Assembly (NCBI RefSeq): GCF_000020525.1
Contig: NC_011026.1
Span: 1,284,001 to 1,348,000 of the forward strand
Direction: 5' to 3'
Source: Chloroherpeton thalassium ATCC 35110
GTDB lineage: Bacteria; Bacteroidota; Chlorobiia; Chlorobiales; Chloroherpetonaceae
Length of the DNA stretch: 64,000 nucleotides
Shown: piece after piece, positions 10,008-20,124 of the stretch
How positions within the stretch are numbered: position 1 is the first letter of the stretch
How the letters are laid out: each line of letters opens with the position of its first letter
The notes under the pieces: model-generated
What the model was told of the DNA's origin: nothing
Database searches by the model: none
Seen by the model: only the letters and a program-made list of their open reading frames with translations
Made by a program: the position numbers and the translations under genes

Positions 10008-10319
10008 GTGGCGGTACAGCAAAAGATACGGATTAAGCTCAAATCATACGACCATAGCTTGGTTGACAAATGGGCTGAAAAGATTATTGAGGCAGTAAAG
10101 CAAACGGATGCGATTATTTCCGGGCCAATTCCATTGCCGACTGAGTCACAGGTTTTTACAGTGAACCGGTCTCCTCATGTGGATAAAAAATCGCGTGAGC
10201 AATTTATGGTGGCTTCGCACAAGCGGTTGATTGAGATAATCAACCCAAGCAGTAAAACTATTGATCTTCTGATGAAGTTGGAGCTGCCAAGCGGAGTGGA
10301 TGTTGAAATAAAAAGCTGA
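10008..10319 (+). CDS. rpsJ: 30S ribosomal protein S10
   Basis: 103 residues, full length, beginning [21 protein letters not shown]10 is a 30S head protein and the NusE partner of NusB in antitermination. It starts with GTG, preceded by AGGA only two bases away. It is the first gene of the S10 block, placed immediately behind a strong terminator. Confidence 0.98.
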
Positions 10320-10374
10320 GCGTTCGCTACGCTGGCAAATAAAGTTTAGCCTGAATTATAAAATTATTTGTGAG

Positions 10375-11001
10375 ATGAGTGCTATACTTGGGAAAAAAAT
10401 AGGGATGACAAGTCTTTTTGATGAAAATAGAAAGGCCATTCCATGCACAGTGATTGAGGCAGGGCCATGCTTTGTATCGCAAGTGAAGACTGTTGATAAA
10501 GACGGATACGCCGCTTATCAAATTTGTTTTGATAAGAAGAAAGAAAATAGAACAGCTAAGCCGCAACTTGGCCATTTTCAGAAAAGTGGTGTCGAGCCAT
10601 CATATAAAATGTCTGAGTTTAGAAAAGAAATTTTTGCTGATGAATTAAATGCTGGAGACGAAGTTAAAGTGTCTATCTTCAAAGAGGGCGATACGGTTAA
10701 AGTTTCTGGTGTTTCAAAAGGTAAGGGTTTTGCAGGTGTTGTGAAGCGTTATCATTTTGGTGGTGGTTCAAAAACACATGGTCAATCCGATAGACTTCGT
10801 GCGCCTGGTTCCGTTGGTGGTTCGTCTTTTCCTTCTAGAACGTTCAAAGGACAGCGAATGGCTGGTCGCAAAGGAAGTGATTCTGTGACTATTAGAGGGT
10901 TAAAAGTTGTAAAAGTGCTTCCTGAGTCCAATTTATTGGTTATTAAAGGAGCTGTTCCAGGACCGAACAATTCATATTTAGAGATTGTAACGAGTAAATA
11001 A
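10375..11001 (+). CDS. rplC: 50S ribosomal protein L3
   Basis: 208 residues. L3 is an early assembly protein whose central extension reaches the peptidyl transferase centre. That extension is visible as [20 protein letters not shown] around residues 140-159, including the glutamine that is methylated in some bacteria. N-terminal [14 protein letters not shown] is typical. It follows rpsJ by 55 bases. Confidence 0.98.
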   Translation: MSAILGKKIGMTSLFDENRKAIPCTVIEAGPCFVSQVKTVDKDGYAAYQICFDKKKENRTAKPQLGHFQKSGVEPSYKMSEFRKEIFADELNAGDEVKVSIFKEGDTVKVSGVSKGKGFAGVVKRYHFGGGSKTHGQSDRLRAPGSVGGSSFPSRTFKGQRMAGRKGSDSVTIRGLKVVKVLPESNLLVIKGAVPGPNNSYLEIVTSK

Positions 11002-11034
11002 GTTAACGATAAAGGCTTAAAAACGACGCCAAAA

Positions 11035-11667
11035 ATGGAAGTTAAAGTTTTAAATAAAGACGGCGCTGAAACAGGTGAAACGGTTGAGTTAAAACCGGTC
11101 ATATTTGAAATTGAGCCAAACGATCATGCAATTTATCTTGATGTCCGCTCTATTATGGCGAATCAGCATCAAGGAACACACAAAGTAAAAACCCGTTCTG
11201 AAGTTAGCGGTGGCGGTCGTAAGCCATATCGTCAAAAGGGGACTGGTAATGCTCGTCGTGGTTCAAGTCGCTCACCTGTAATGATTGGTGGTGGTGCTAT
11301 TTTCGGGCCAAAGCCTCACGACTATGTTGTTGGGATTAATAAAAAAATGAAGCGCTTAGCCAGAATTTCTGCATTGTCTTACAAGGCGAAAAATAATGAA
11401 ATTATCGTCATGGAAGATTATGTGCCTTCGGAAATCAAAACGAAAGAAGTTGTTTCGTTTTTGAAAAGCTTAGGGCTAAATGAGAAAAAGACGCTTTTGT
11501 TAATGCCCAGCAAAAATGATGTGATGTATAAATCAGGTAGAAATATTTCAAAGCTTTCAATTTTAGAGGCTAATAAAGCATCTACCTATGATTTATTGAA
11601 TAACAAAACATTGCTGATTCAAAAAAGCGCACTTGAGACTTTAGAAAGAAGTTTAGGTGTCGCGTAA
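11035..11667 (+). CDS. rplD: 50S ribosomal protein L4
   Basis: 210 residues. L4 lines the exit tunnel; its long basic loop is visible as [20 protein letters not shown] followed by [10 protein letters not shown]. In enterobacteria L4 also represses the S10 operon by attenuation; whether it does so here, at the terminator before rpsJ, is not known. It is 33 bases after rplC, without a Shine-Dalgarno sequence. Confidence 0.98.
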   Translation: MEVKVLNKDGAETGETVELKPVIFEIEPNDHAIYLDVRSIMANQHQGTHKVKTRSEVSGGGRKPYRQKGTGNARRGSSRSPVMIGGGAIFGPKPHDYVVGINKKMKRLARISALSYKAKNNEIIVMEDYVPSEIKTKEVVSFLKSLGLNEKKTLLLMPSKNDVMYKSGRNISKLSILEANKASTYDLLNNKTLLIQKSALETLERSLGVA

Positions 11668-11699
11668 GCGGGAAATTCTTAAAAGATTGTATTGAAAAA

Positions 11700-12017
11700 A
11701 TGAGAAACGCATTAATATATCCGATCTTAACTGAAAAAGCAACGCGCATGACAGAGGTGCAAACTCAGTACACTTTTAAAGTCAACCCGCGAGCAAATAA
11801 GCTGGAAATTCGCAAAGCTGTTGAAGAAAAATTCAACGTTGATGTTGATTCAGTTAGAACGGTAATTTGCAGAGGAAAGCGTAAAAGACAATTCACCAGA
11901 AAAGGCTTGATTGAAGGAAAAAAGAGCAATTGGAAAAAAGCCATTGTGACTCTGAAAGATGGAGCGACAATTGATTTTTATGGTGCAACGGCATCAGCAG
12001 GTCAGGCAAATGGATAA
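11700..12017 (+). CDS. rplW: 50S ribosomal protein L23
   Basis: 105 residues. L23 sits at the tunnel exit and docks trigger factor and SRP. The N-terminal [11 protein letters not shown] and the central [20 protein letters not shown] are family hallmarks. Gene order L4-L23-L2 is conserved. Confidence 0.97.
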   Translation: MRNALIYPILTEKATRMTEVQTQYTFKVNPRANKLEIRKAVEEKFNVDVDSVRTVICRGKRKRQFTRKGLIEGKKSNWKKAIVTLKDGATIDFYGATASAGQANG

Positions 12018-12060
12018 TTGTATCAAGCAAGGTTGCAAGAACATATTATAGATTTAGAAA

Positions 12061-12903
12061 ATGCCAGTTAGAATATTAAAGCCAAGAACTCCAGGAACAA
12101 GATTTTTCTCTTATCCATCGTTCGAGGAGATTACAACCGATAAGCCTGAAAAAAGTTTATTGGTCCCAAATAAAAGTACCGGTGGTAGAAACAATAATGG
12201 GCGTGTCACTTCTCGCCACATGGGTGGTGGGCATAAGCGGTACTATCGAATCATTGACTTTAAACGGAATAAAGATGGAATTCCTGCTAAAGTTGCGACT
12301 ATAGAGTACGACCCAAATCGTACCGCGCGAATCGCGCTCTTAAGTTATGCAGACGGTGAAAAACGCTATATTTTAGCGCCTAACGGCATTAAAGTTGGTG
12401 ATTTGATCGAATGCGGCCCTGAAGCCGATATTAAAGTTGGAAATGCGTTACCGCTAAAAAATATTCCGGTTGGTATTGAAGTCCATAATATTGAAATGCG
12501 TCCAGGCAAAGGTGGACAGATGGCCAGAAGCGCCGGTTCGTATGCTGTGCTTGTCGCAAAAGAAGGCGATTATGCGACTTTGAAAATGCCATCGGGTGAG
12601 CTTCGCAAAGTTCGTGTTGAATGTAAAGCAACTGTTGGTGTTATTGGTAATCTTGAGCATGAAAATCTCTCTTTAGGTAAGGCTGGGCGTTCTCGTTGGT
12701 TGGGCATTAGACCGCAAACTCGTGGTATGGCGATGAACCCTGTAGACCATCCAATGGGTGGCGGTGAAGGTAAATCAAAGTCGGGTGGTGGTCGCAAGCA
12801 TCCGAAATCACCGTGGGGACAGAAATCAAAAGGCTTAAAAACACGCAAGCGTAAGAAAGCCTCATCAAAATTGATTGTACGCAGAAGAGACTCAAAGAAA
12901 TAA
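12061..12903 (+). CDS. rplB: 50S ribosomal protein L2
   Basis: 280 residues. L2 is a core protein near the peptidyl transferase centre and at the subunit interface. The conserved C-terminal segment reads [19 protein letters not shown]. The Asp-His pair regarded as functionally critical is kept, while the usual second histidine of the HPHGGGEG version is methionine here. Length and basic tail [11 protein letters not shown] are normal. Confidence 0.98.
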   Translation: MPVRILKPRTPGTRFFSYPSFEEITTDKPEKSLLVPNKSTGGRNNNGRVTSRHMGGGHKRYYRIIDFKRNKDGIPAKVATIEYDPNRTARIALLSYADGEKRYILAPNGIKVGDLIECGPEADIKVGNALPLKNIPVGIEVHNIEMRPGKGGQMARSAGSYAVLVAKEGDYATLKMPSGELRKVRVECKATVGVIGNLEHENLSLGKAGRSRWLGIRPQTRGMAMNPVDHPMGGGEGKSKSGGGRKHPKSPWGQKSKGLKTRKRKKASSKLIVRRRDSKK

Positions 12904-12918
12904 AGAAAGTATAGATAA

Positions 12919-13215
12919 ATGGCAAGGTCACTAAAAAAAGGCCCGTTTATACAAGAACGCTTATTGTCGCGTGTTCTTGAAATGAATCAAAAGGGAGAAA
13001 AAAAGGTCATTAAAACATGGTCAAGAAGTTCAATGATCTCTCCTGATTTTGTCGGTCATACAATTGCTGTGCACAATGGCAAAACTCATATTCCTGTATA
13101 TGTTTCGGAAAATATGGTCGGACATAAGTTTGGTGAATTTGCGCCAACACGAACATATCGTGGTCATGCAGGAGGAAAAGCTGAAAAAGGCGGTTCAGCA
13201 CCAAAGAGAAAATAA
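12919..13215 (+). CDS. rpsS: 30S ribosomal protein S19
   Basis: 98 residues. The head protein S19 contacts S13 and the A-site t[19 protein letters not shown] and the motif [20 protein letters not shown] with the TRTYRGHAG end are characteristic. It starts 15 bases after rplB. Confidence 0.98.
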
Positions 13216-13264
13216 GTAAGGCCGAAAGAGTACGACAAATTAATTAGAAAATTGATGCTGTAAC

Positions 13265-13627
13265 ATGGAAGCAAGAGCGATATTACGACATACGCCAACT
13301 TCACCAAGAAAAATGCGGCTGGTCGCCGATTTAGTGAGAGGAAAGCAAGTAGACGCCGCAAAGGCAATGCTTGCACATTCTACCAAGCACGCAGCGCGAA
13401 CCGTATTACAAACGTTGAGTTCTGCTGTAGCTAACTACTCGCAGGCAAATCCTGAAAAGCGCCTTGATGAATCTGAATTAATTGTGAAGCGGATTTATGT
13501 GGATCAAGGTGTAACCTTAAAGCGAATTTTGCCAGCACCAATGGGGCGTGCTTACCGGGTAAGAAAGCGGGCGAATCATCTGACTATTATCGTCGATGAA
13601 GCAAATCCAACTGATGAACAAAATTAA
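13265..13627 (+). CDS. rplV: 50S ribosomal protein L22
   Basis: 120 residues. L22 lines the peptide tunnel next to L4; the beta hairpin [18 protein letters not shown] is seen near the C-terminus. Normal family length with a short acidic tail. Gene order S19-L22-S3 is conserved. Confidence 0.97.
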
Positions 13628-13647
13628 TTTTAACTAAGGAGCGAGCG

Positions 13648-14448
13648 TTGGGACAAAAAGTAAATCCAGTTGGCTTTAGATTAGGAGTCATTAAAGATTG
13701 GGACTCGCGTTGGTACGATAACACGGACAAAATTGCGGGTAAGATTAAGGAAGATCAGGTCATTCGCAATTATGTGATTACCCGTTTAAAACGTCAAAAA
13801 GCAGGTGTCGCGAAAGTTGTTATTGAGCGAACTTCAAAAAATGTTCGTCTGTACATTTACGCAGCAAGACCCGGTGCTGTAGTTGGCAGAAGTGGTGAAG
13901 AAATTAATACATTGGCGCAAGAGCTTGGAAAGATTACTAGCAAAGATATTAAGATCGATGTTATCGAAATCAAGCGTCCTGAGTTAGATGCGCAGCTTGT
14001 TGCCGATAATATCGCCTCTCAACTTGAAGGCCGTATTTCGTTCAGAAGAGCTATGAAGCAAGCGATTCAGCAAGCTCGTCGTGCCGGAGCGGAAGGTATT
14101 CGTATTCGCTGTGCAGGTCGTTTAGGCGGCGCTGAAATTGCTCGTGCTGAACAGTATAAAGAAGGTAAAATTCCGCTACACACCATTCGTGCAAATATTG
14201 ATTACGCAGCATCGACTGGTTTTACAATTACAGGCACAATAGGCATAAAAGTTTGGATTTATAAAGGCGAAATTCTTGGTCAGCGCATTGATATGTTGGA
14301 AGAAGAAGAGCGTCAGAAAGCAAAAGAGCGTCGAGAAAATTCACGCCAAAAAGCAGGAGGACGCGGTCAAAATCGCCGTCGCCGTCGCAAAAAATCCGGT
14401 GGTAATCATCAAGACAATCAAGCTGATAACGCTCAGCAAGAGTCATAA
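13648..14448 (+). CDS. rpsC: 30S ribosomal protein S3
   Basis: 266 residues, longer than the roughly 233 of E. coli because of a basic, low-complexity C-terminal tail ([20 protein letters not shown] then [14 protein letters not shown]). The KH domain ([20 protein letters not shown]) and the C-terminal domain ([17 protein letters not shown]) are intact. S3 forms part of the mRNA entry channel and its helicase site. The start is TTG, placed behind AAGGAG, one of the few clear Shine-Dalgarno motifs of the block. Confidence 0.97.
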   Translation: MGQKVNPVGFRLGVIKDWDSRWYDNTDKIAGKIKEDQVIRNYVITRLKRQKAGVAKVVIERTSKNVRLYIYAARPGAVVGRSGEEINTLAQELGKITSKDIKIDVIEIKRPELDAQLVADNIASQLEGRISFRRAMKQAIQQARRAGAEGIRIRCAGRLGGAEIARAEQYKEGKIPLHTIRANIDYAASTGFTITGTIGIKVWIYKGEILGQRIDMLEEEERQKAKERRENSRQKAGGRGQNRRRRRKKSGGNHQDNQADNAQQES

Positions 14449-14487
14449 TCGTTATTCATTAACCTATTTCGTTTCGGAGTAAGCACT

Positions 14488-14922
14488 ATGTTAATGCCAA
14501 AGCGCGTCAAGTATAGAAAAGTACAACGCGGACGCATGAAAGGGAATGCGGCAAGAGGAACAGAAATTAATTTTGGGTCGTTCGCTTTAAAAGCTCTTGA
14601 GCCGGCATGGATAACCAGTCGGCAAATTGAAGCGGCTCGTGTTGCGATGAATCGTCACATGAAGCGCGATGGAAAAATTTGGATTCGTATTTTTCCTGAT
14701 AAACCAGTTACGAAAAAGCCTGCCGAAACACGAATGGGTTCCGGTAAAGGTTCTCCTGAGTTTTGGGTTGCCGTTGTAAAACCAGGCAGAATCATGTTTG
14801 AAGTAGATGGAGTGTCGAAAGAAGTTGCAATGGAAGGCTTGAGACTTGCTTCAAAAAAGATGCCTATCAAAACAAAGTTTGTTGTCAGACCGGATTACGA
14901 AGAAACCGTGACAAAAAAGTAA
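14488..14922 (+). CDS. rplP: 50S ribosomal protein L16
   Basis: 144 residues from ATG 14488 (MLMPKR), chosen because CGGAG at 14474-14478 fits it better than the second ATG at 14494. L16 helps position A-site t[37 protein letters not shown] and [15 protein letters not shown] are family signatures. Confidence 0.97.
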   Translation: MLMPKRVKYRKVQRGRMKGNAARGTEINFGSFALKALEPAWITSRQIEAARVAMNRHMKRDGKIWIRIFPDKPVTKKPAETRMGSGKGSPEFWVAVVKPGRIMFEVDGVSKEVAMEGLRLASKKMPIKTKFVVRPDYEETVTKK

Positions 14923-14945
14923 GAATTAAAACGAGTTAAGAAACG

Positions 14946-15140
14946 ATGAAAAAACACGAAATCGCATCGCTTTCGGAAGACGAGTTGAAAAAGCAACTGG
15001 TCGAGTTAAAGCAGCGTTTTGCGGATATTCGCTTCAACAAAATCGTTGAACCGCCTCAAAATCCGATGATTTTTAAAAATTTACGCAGAGATATTGCAAG
15101 AATGAAAACAGCCTTGCATCGATATCAAACGCAAAAGTAA
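14946..15140 (+). CDS. rpmC: 50S ribosomal protein L29
   Basis: 64 residues of the two-helix L29 fold (LSEDELKKQLVELKQRFADI; IARMKTALHRYQ). It sits at the tunnel exit beside L23. Conserved position between L16 and S17. Confidence 0.96.
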   Translation: MKKHEIASLSEDELKKQLVELKQRFADIRFNKIVEPPQNPMIFKNLRRDIARMKTALHRYQTQK

Positions 15141-15192
15141 GCAGTCAAGTTAGTTAACGGGATTTAATTAAGCATTTCACTTACAGAAAATT

Positions 15193-15492
15193 ATGTCCGA
15201 AGAACAGAATACGGAAAGCCAGTCACAGGCTAACACCGCAGAACGCAATAGAAGAAAAGAACGTGTCGGCAAGGTTGTCAGCAATAAAATGCAAAAAAGC
15301 ATTGTTGTGGCCGTTGAGCGTTATGTACAGCATCGCGTGTATAAAAAATACTATAAGCAGACAACCAAGATTATGGCACACGACGAAAAAAACGATGCCA
15401 AGCTAGGTGATACTGTGAGAATTATGGAGTCTCGTCCGCTAAGCAAGCGTAAAGCTTGGCGTCTTGTTGAGATTATTGAAAGAGCAAAATAA
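15193..15492 (+). CDS. rpsQ: 30S ribosomal protein S17
   Basis: 99 residues. The OB-fold core starts at about residue 22 ([19 protein letters not shown]) and is preceded by a polar extension rich in Glu, Gln and Ser. [20 protein letters not shown] and [15 protein letters not shown] complete the family pattern. It is a primary 16S rRNA-binding protein. Confidence 0.97.
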   Translation: MSEEQNTESQSQANTAERNRRKERVGKVVSNKMQKSIVVAVERYVQHRVYKKYYKQTTKIMAHDEKNDAKLGDTVRIMESRPLSKRKAWRLVEIIERAK

Positions 15493-15551
15493 TTTTTTTT
15501 GCAAAAAATAGACAAGTTTATTAAATTTAATACTTTTTGAGCCTTTAAGTT

Positions 15552-15920
15552 ATGATTCAGAAAGAAACCGACTTGATGGTTGCCGACAATAGCGGAGCAA
15601 AAAGAGTTCGCTGTATTCATGTTTTGGGCGGTACCGGACGTAGATATGCAACAATTGGGGATATGATTGTTGTGTCTGTAAAATCGGCTATCCCTGGGGG
15701 CGCAGTAAAAAAGAAAGACGTCTCAAAAGCTGTTGTTGTTAGAACAAAAAAAGAGTATAGAAGAAAAGACGGATCATATATCCGATTTGATGAAAATGCC
15801 GTTGTGTTACTTAATACGCAAGGCGAGCCGAGAGGAACTCGTATTTTTGGTCCTGTTGCTAGAGAGCTTCGTGATAAACAGTACATGAAAATTATCTCGT
15901 TGGCGCCAGAAGTTATTTAA
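15552..15920 (+). CDS. rplN: 50S ribosomal protein L14
   Basis: 122 residues, the normal length, starting [20 protein letters not shown]14 contributes to the inter-subunit bridge with L19. It ends eight bases before a tRNA-Gly gene, so the message is continuous with a tRNA. Confidence 0.98.
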   Translation: MIQKETDLMVADNSGAKRVRCIHVLGGTGRRYATIGDMIVVSVKSAIPGGAVKKKDVSKAVVVRTKKEYRRKDGSYIRFDENAVVLLNTQGEPRGTRIFGPVARELRDKQYMKIISLAPEVI

Positions 15921-15928
15921 TGTTTTCT

Positions 15929-16001
15929 GCGGGAGTAACTCAGTTGGTAGAGTCACAGCCTTCCAAGCTGTTGGTCGCGAGTTCGAGTCTCGTCTCCCGC
16001 T
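15929..16001 (+). tRNA. tRNA-Gly (anticodon TCC)
   Basis: A 73-nt cloverleaf embedded in the ribosomal protein operon between rplN and rplX, in the same orientation. The acceptor arms GCGGGAG and CTCCCGC pair perfectly. The anticodon loop is CTTCCAA with TCC at 15962-15964 and a perfect 5-bp stem. The T arm GCGAGTTCGAGTCTCGT contains GTTCGAG. CCA is not encoded. No promoter is visible, so it is probably released from the polycistronic transcript by RNase P and 3' processing. Confidence 0.95.
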
Positions 16002-16048
16002 CTAAGTTGTTGTGAATAATGTAACTAACTTGTAAAAGTTGTAGTGCA

Positions 16049-16294
16049 ATGAAGTTGGGAATTAAAAAAGTCAAAATGCATGTCAAAAAAAATGACATGG
16101 TAAAGGTAATTTCGGGAAATGATAAAGGTGTATCGGGGAAAATTTTGAGAGTTTTTCCTGAGAAAAACAGGGTCATTGTGGAAGGTGTAAATATGCGTAA
16201 GCGTCACATGCGTCCTACTCAAGAGTATCCGCAAGGTGCAATTCTTGAGCGTGAAATGCCGATACATGCTTCAAACGTCAAAAAAGTTTCTTAA
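16049..16294 (+). CDS. rplX: 50S ribosomal protein L24
   Basis: 81 residues. The KOW motif ([20 protein letters not shown]) and the following [12 protein letters not shown] are typical. L24 starts 50S assembly. An internal ATG at 16076 would also leave the domain intact, so the first nine residues are slightly uncertain. It is the first protein gene after the tRNA. Confidence 0.96.
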   Translation: MKLGIKKVKMHVKKNDMVKVISGNDKGVSGKILRVFPEKNRVIVEGVNMRKRHMRPTQEYPQGAILEREMPIHASNVKKVS

Positions 16295-16342
16295 TGTAAA
16301 AATGATGAATGACAAAGACCATTCATCTTAATCAAGTTTAAA

Positions 16343-16945
16343 ATGGCGAAAAAACAAGAAAATAAAGCTAAAGAAGAGGTTTTAAATCTGCCTGTTCCAA
16401 AGTCTCGTATCTCTGAAAAGTATCAGAAAGAAGTCCTTCCTAAACTTCGTCAGCAGTTCAAGTATTCGAACGTGATGATGGTTCCTAGCCTTAAAAAAAT
16501 TTCTATTAATATAGGCGTGGGCGCTGCTGCACAAGATCCAAAATTGCTTGATAACGCAGTTAAAGAATTAATAGCTATTACTGGTCAAAAGCCTGAAATT
16601 CGCAAAGCAAAAAAAGCTATTTCCAACTTTAAATTGCGCGCTGGGCAACCGATCGGCTGTCGTGTGACCCTTAGAAAAAATAGAATGTATGAGTTTTTTG
16701 ACCGTCTTGTTGCTTTAGCTATTCCAAGAATTCGTGACTTTCGTGGTGTGAGTGACAGCAGTTTTGATGGTAGAGGAAACTATACGCTTGGCATTCGCGA
16801 GCAAATTATTTTTCCTGAAATAGACATCGATAAAGTTCCAAAAATCACCGGTATGGACATCACATTTGTGACTTCTGCTAAAACGGATGAGGAAGCATAC
16901 GCATTGCTTAAGGAACTTGGAATGCCGTTCAAAAAGAAAGATTAA
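16343..16945 (+). CDS. rplE: 50S ribosomal protein L5
   Basis: 200 residues. L5 binds 5S rRNA in the central protuberance. A Lys/Glu-rich extension of about 20 residues precedes the family start ([13 protein letters not shown]). [28 protein letters not shown] and [17 protein letters not shown] are signatures. Confidence 0.97.
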   Translation: MAKKQENKAKEEVLNLPVPKSRISEKYQKEVLPKLRQQFKYSNVMMVPSLKKISINIGVGAAAQDPKLLDNAVKELIAITGQKPEIRKAKKAISNFKLRAGQPIGCRVTLRKNRMYEFFDRLVALAIPRIRDFRGVSDSSFDGRGNYTLGIREQIIFPEIDIDKVPKITGMDITFVTSAKTDEEAYALLKELGMPFKKKD

Positions 16946-16977
16946 CCTGAAAGAAACGAATTTAGCGACTTTTTATT

Positions 16978-17247
16978 ATGGCAAAAAAGTGTGTTGTTGT
17001 GCGCAATGAAAAGCGCAAACAAATAGTTGAAAAGTATGCTTCTAAACGAGAAGAGCTAAAAAAACAAGGCGATTATGAGGCATTAAGAAAATTGCCTCGC
17101 GATAGTTCTCCTACAAGGCTCAAAAATCGTTGCAGCATTACGGGCAGAGCAAAAGGTGTATATAAGAAATTTGGCTTATGTCGTCATATTCTTAGAAAAT
17201 ATGCACTTGAAGGTAAGATTCCCGGAATGAAAAAAGCAAGTTGGTAA
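16978..17247 (+). CDS. rpsN: 30S ribosomal protein S14 (zinc-free type)
   Basis: 89 residues, the C-minus paralogue without a CxxC zinc ribbon, starting [33 protein letters not shown] and the end [11 protein letters not shown] are conserved. The zinc-free type means this subunit does not depend on zinc at this position. Confidence 0.97.
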   Translation: MAKKCVVVRNEKRKQIVEKYASKREELKKQGDYEALRKLPRDSSPTRLKNRCSITGRAKGVYKKFGLCRHILRKYALEGKIPGMKKASW

Positions 17248-17324
17248 CATCTATTTAACCTTTGTGGCCGCTATGTATGAAATGGCAACATGTGTAGAAC
17301 GCGCAAAGATAATCAATCAATTCT

Positions 17325-17720
17325 ATGCCAGTTACAGATCCGATAGCTGATTATATTACCCGAATTCGCAACGCAGGTGTTGCAAAGCATAAGACAACAG
17401 ATATACCGCACTCAAAGCTCAAAGAAAGACTTACCGTTCTTTTAGAAGAAAAAGGATATATCAAAAGTCACACGGTTGTGCAAGGTGAGAAATTTCCCGT
17501 GATTCGTGTCCATTTGAAATATGACATGTACGGAAAGCCTGTCATTAAAGAAATAAAAAGGGTTAGTAAGCCCGGCCGTCGTTCTTACGAAGGGAAAGAT
17601 ATTAGAAAATACTTGGGCGGTTTAGGTTTATATATTCTTTCAACTTCAAAAGGGCTGCTCACAGATAAAGAAGCAAGATCATTAGGTGTTGGTGGAGAAG
17701 TCCTGTTTAGTATTCTCTAA
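17325..17720 (+). CDS. rpsH: 30S ribosomal protein S8
   Basis: 131 residues: [17 protein letters not shown], then the RNA-binding C-terminal part ending [19 protein letters not shown] followed by GEVLFSIL. S8 binds the central domain of 16S rRNA, and in enterobacteria it represses the spc operon. It is 77 bases after rpsN; the gap contains no gene. Confidence 0.98.
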
Positions 17721-17743
17721 ATCAAAATTGTTGTTATCTGAAA

Positions 17744-18283
17744 ATGTCAAGAATTGGAAAATTACCTGTCTCCATTACGAAGGGTGTAAAAGTAGAGTTG
17801 AAAGATGATAAAGTCATTGTTTCTGGCCCAAAAGGAACTTTAGAACAGAAGTTACGTCCTGAAGTTACTGTGAGCGTTGATGGAAACAATGTCGTTGTTA
17901 CTCGAAAAGACGACACTCGACCTTCAAAAGAAATGCACGGCCTTTATAGAGTTTTGATAAACAATATGGTAACTGGTGTGAGCACCGGATTTACTAAAAA
18001 ATTGGAACTCGTTGGGGTTGGTTATAAAGCTGAGATAAAAAAAGATATGTTGGTTTTATCTTTAGGTTTTTCTCATCAGATTTATTTCAAAACGCCAGCA
18101 GAGATAAAAGTAGAAGTGCCAGCACCTACAAATATTTCTATTAGTGGTTCAGATAAAGAACTTGTTGGGCAAGTTGCCGCTAAGATTCGTTCGTTTAGAC
18201 CGCCAGAGCCTTATCAAGGTAAAGGTGTTAAATACGAAAATGAAGTAATCAGACGTAAAGAAGGTAAAGCTGCTGGTAAGTAG
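17744..18283 (+). CDS. rplF: 50S ribosomal protein L6
   Basis: 179 residues with the duplicated L6 fold: SRIGKLPVSITKGVKVE at the start and the C-terminal signature PPEPYQGKGVKYENEVIRRK. It lies near the sarcin-ricin loop and the GTPase factor site. Spacing to rpsH is 23 bases. Confidence 0.98.
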   Translation: MSRIGKLPVSITKGVKVELKDDKVIVSGPKGTLEQKLRPEVTVSVDGNNVVVTRKDDTRPSKEMHGLYRVLINNMVTGVSTGFTKKLELVGVGYKAEIKKDMLVLSLGFSHQIYFKTPAEIKVEVPAPTNISISGSDKELVGQVAAKIRSFRPPEPYQGKGVKYENEVIRRKEGKAAGK

Positions 18284-18356
18284 TTTTAAGAAAAAGTAAC
18301 GCTTGCTAATTACAAAAATGAAAGTGGCAAATATCACTTTCAAAATTTGCTAAACA

Positions 18357-18719
18357 ATGAGTAGTAAATCTAAATTTGTTCGTCGTCAAAGAATTAAGCG
18401 TCGCGTTCGCAGCGTCGTATCAGGCACTGAGCAAAGACCTCGTTTGACGGTTTTTCGCAGCTTAAGCCATATTTATGCGCAATTAATAGATGATGTTAAT
18501 GGGCATACATTGGTAGCGGCATCAAGTATGCCAAGCAAAGGCGCTTCTCTATTGAAAGGGAAAAAATCCGATGTGAGCCGTGAAGTTGGAAAAGCATTAG
18601 CTGAAAAAGCAAAAGCAAAAGGCATTGATGCAGTAGTATTTGATCGCAACGGCTATCGCTACCATGGAAGAGTCAAAGCGCTTGCCGAAGGGGCAAGAGA
18701 AGGTGGCCTTAAGTTTTAA
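18357..18719 (+). CDS. rplR: 50S ribosomal protein L18
   Basis: 120 residues. A basic N-terminus ([20 protein letters not shown]) is followed by [20 protein letters not shown] and the end [20 protein letters not shown]. It is a 5S rRNA-binding protein, and its partner L5 is encoded upstream. Confidence 0.97.
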   Translation: MSSKSKFVRRQRIKRRVRSVVSGTEQRPRLTVFRSLSHIYAQLIDDVNGHTLVAASSMPSKGASLLKGKKSDVSREVGKALAEKAKAKGIDAVVFDRNGYRYHGRVKALAEGAREGGLKF

Positions 18720-18742
18720 CTGTAAAAATTAAAAATCGTGAA

Positions 18743-19261
18743 ATGTTAACGAATCCACGAAAAAAAATAAGACCAGGTGAACTAAATCTAAAAGAAAAGT
18801 TGGTTCATATCAACCGCACAGCTAAGGTAGTTAAAGGTGGTAAACGTTTTGGTTTTAATGCTATTGTTGTGGTTGGTGACGGTGAAGGTCATGTTGGTTA
18901 CGGGTTAGGCAAAGCGAATGAGGTGCAAGATGCAATTGCGAAAGGCATTGAAGACGCAAAGAAAAATGTTATAGAAGTTCCCATTATCAAAGGTACAATC
19001 CCTCATCAAATTTTTGCTAAGTTTGGCGCGGCAAAAGTTTTAATGAAGCCGGCAACTCCTGGTACGGGTTTGATTGCTGGTGGTGCAGTTAGAGCGGTAT
19101 TGGAGATGGCAGGTGTTAAAGATGTTTTGACAAAATCATTGGGATCTTCAAACCCACATAATGTTGTGAAGGCGACAGTGCACGGCTTGCAAGAAGTTTC
19201 AGATGCTTATGATGTTTCCGAGCGTCGCGGAAAAAGCTTGCAAGATATTTATGAAGGTTAA
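18743..19261 (+). CDS. rpsE: 30S ribosomal protein S5
   Basis: 172 residues. The double-stranded RNA-binding domain contains [20 protein letters not shown], and the C-terminal domain contains [20 protein letters not shown]5 takes part in decoding fidelity and the mRNA entry helicase. The usual S5-L30-L15-SecY order follows. Confidence 0.98.
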   Translation: MLTNPRKKIRPGELNLKEKLVHINRTAKVVKGGKRFGFNAIVVVGDGEGHVGYGLGKANEVQDAIAKGIEDAKKNVIEVPIIKGTIPHQIFAKFGAAKVLMKPATPGTGLIAGGAVRAVLEMAGVKDVLTKSLGSSNPHNVVKATVHGLQEVSDAYDVSERRGKSLQDIYEG

Positions 19262-19297
19262 TTGAATTTCGTTGAAAAGTATTGACGCTAAAAAATT

Positions 19298-19498
19298 ATG
19301 TCTGAGACAAGCAATAAAAAGTTAAAAATCACTCAATATCGTAGTATCATTGGTTGCTCAAAAAAGCAAAAAGCCACAATTAAATGCTTAGGCTTAGGGC
19401 GTCCGAATTATTCTCGCGTATTGAATGATAATCCCCTTTTACAAGGGCAATTGAGAGTTGTTCAACATCTTGTCAAAGTTGAGGAAGTTAGCGAGTAA
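19298..19498 (+). CDS. rpmD: 50S ribosomal protein L30
   Basis: 66 residues: KKLKITQYRSIIGCSKKQKA then LGLGRPNYSRVLNDNPLLQG. Slightly longer than the E. coli protein, with a short polar N-terminal extension. It is placed between S5 and L15 as usual. Confidence 0.96.
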   Translation: MSETSNKKLKITQYRSIIGCSKKQKATIKCLGLGRPNYSRVLNDNPLLQGQLRVVQHLVKVEEVSE

Positions 19499-19546
19499 AA
19501 GTCACGGTGTTTAGCCGATAACTTTTGTAAACTTAGGAATTAAAAA

Positions 19547-20107
19547 ATGAATTTAAGTACACTGCAACCTGCAAAAGGCGCGATTAAGTCTGGGCGAAGA
19601 ATTGGAAGAGGCCAAGGTTCTGGTTCAGGAACAACAGCGGGAAGAGGTAATAAAGGGCATAAGGCAAGAAGCGGTTATACCAGCAAAAACTTTGAAGGTG
19701 GTCAAATGCCACTTCATCGTCGTCTTCCGAAGTTTGGTTTTTCTGTTCCAAATCCGGTAAAAATTCGCACAGTAAATGTAGCTGATTTAGAAAAGTATGT
19801 TGAAAAAGGACTCTTAGAAAAAGAAATTACTTTGGAGTCTTTTAAATCCATCGGCATAATTGGGAAGAAAGACCGCTTAAAAGTATTAGGCACTGGTGAA
19901 GTCTCTTCTGCATTAACAGTTACCGCGCATTATTTTAGCGAAAGTGCGAAAGAAAAAATTGAAAAAGCAGGTGGAAAAACGGTTGTTGTCTTCAGAACAA
20001 TTGAGGAAGCTCAAAAAATGAAGAAAGAATTGTTTGAAGAAGCGTTGCTTACGCCTAAAGTGAGTGTTGATGAGAAGAAAAAGGCCGCAAAAAAGCTTAA
20101 AGCTTAA
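19547..20107 (+). CDS. rplO: 50S ribosomal protein L15
   Basis: 186 residues, longer than the typical 145-150 because of a Lys/Glu-rich C-terminal extension ([19 protein letters not shown]). The glycine-rich N-terminus ([20 protein letters not shown]) and [14 protein letters not shown] are conserved. AGGAAT before the ATG is a weak ribosome binding site. Confidence 0.96.
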
Positions 20108-20124
20108 AACCTAAAATACTCGGT

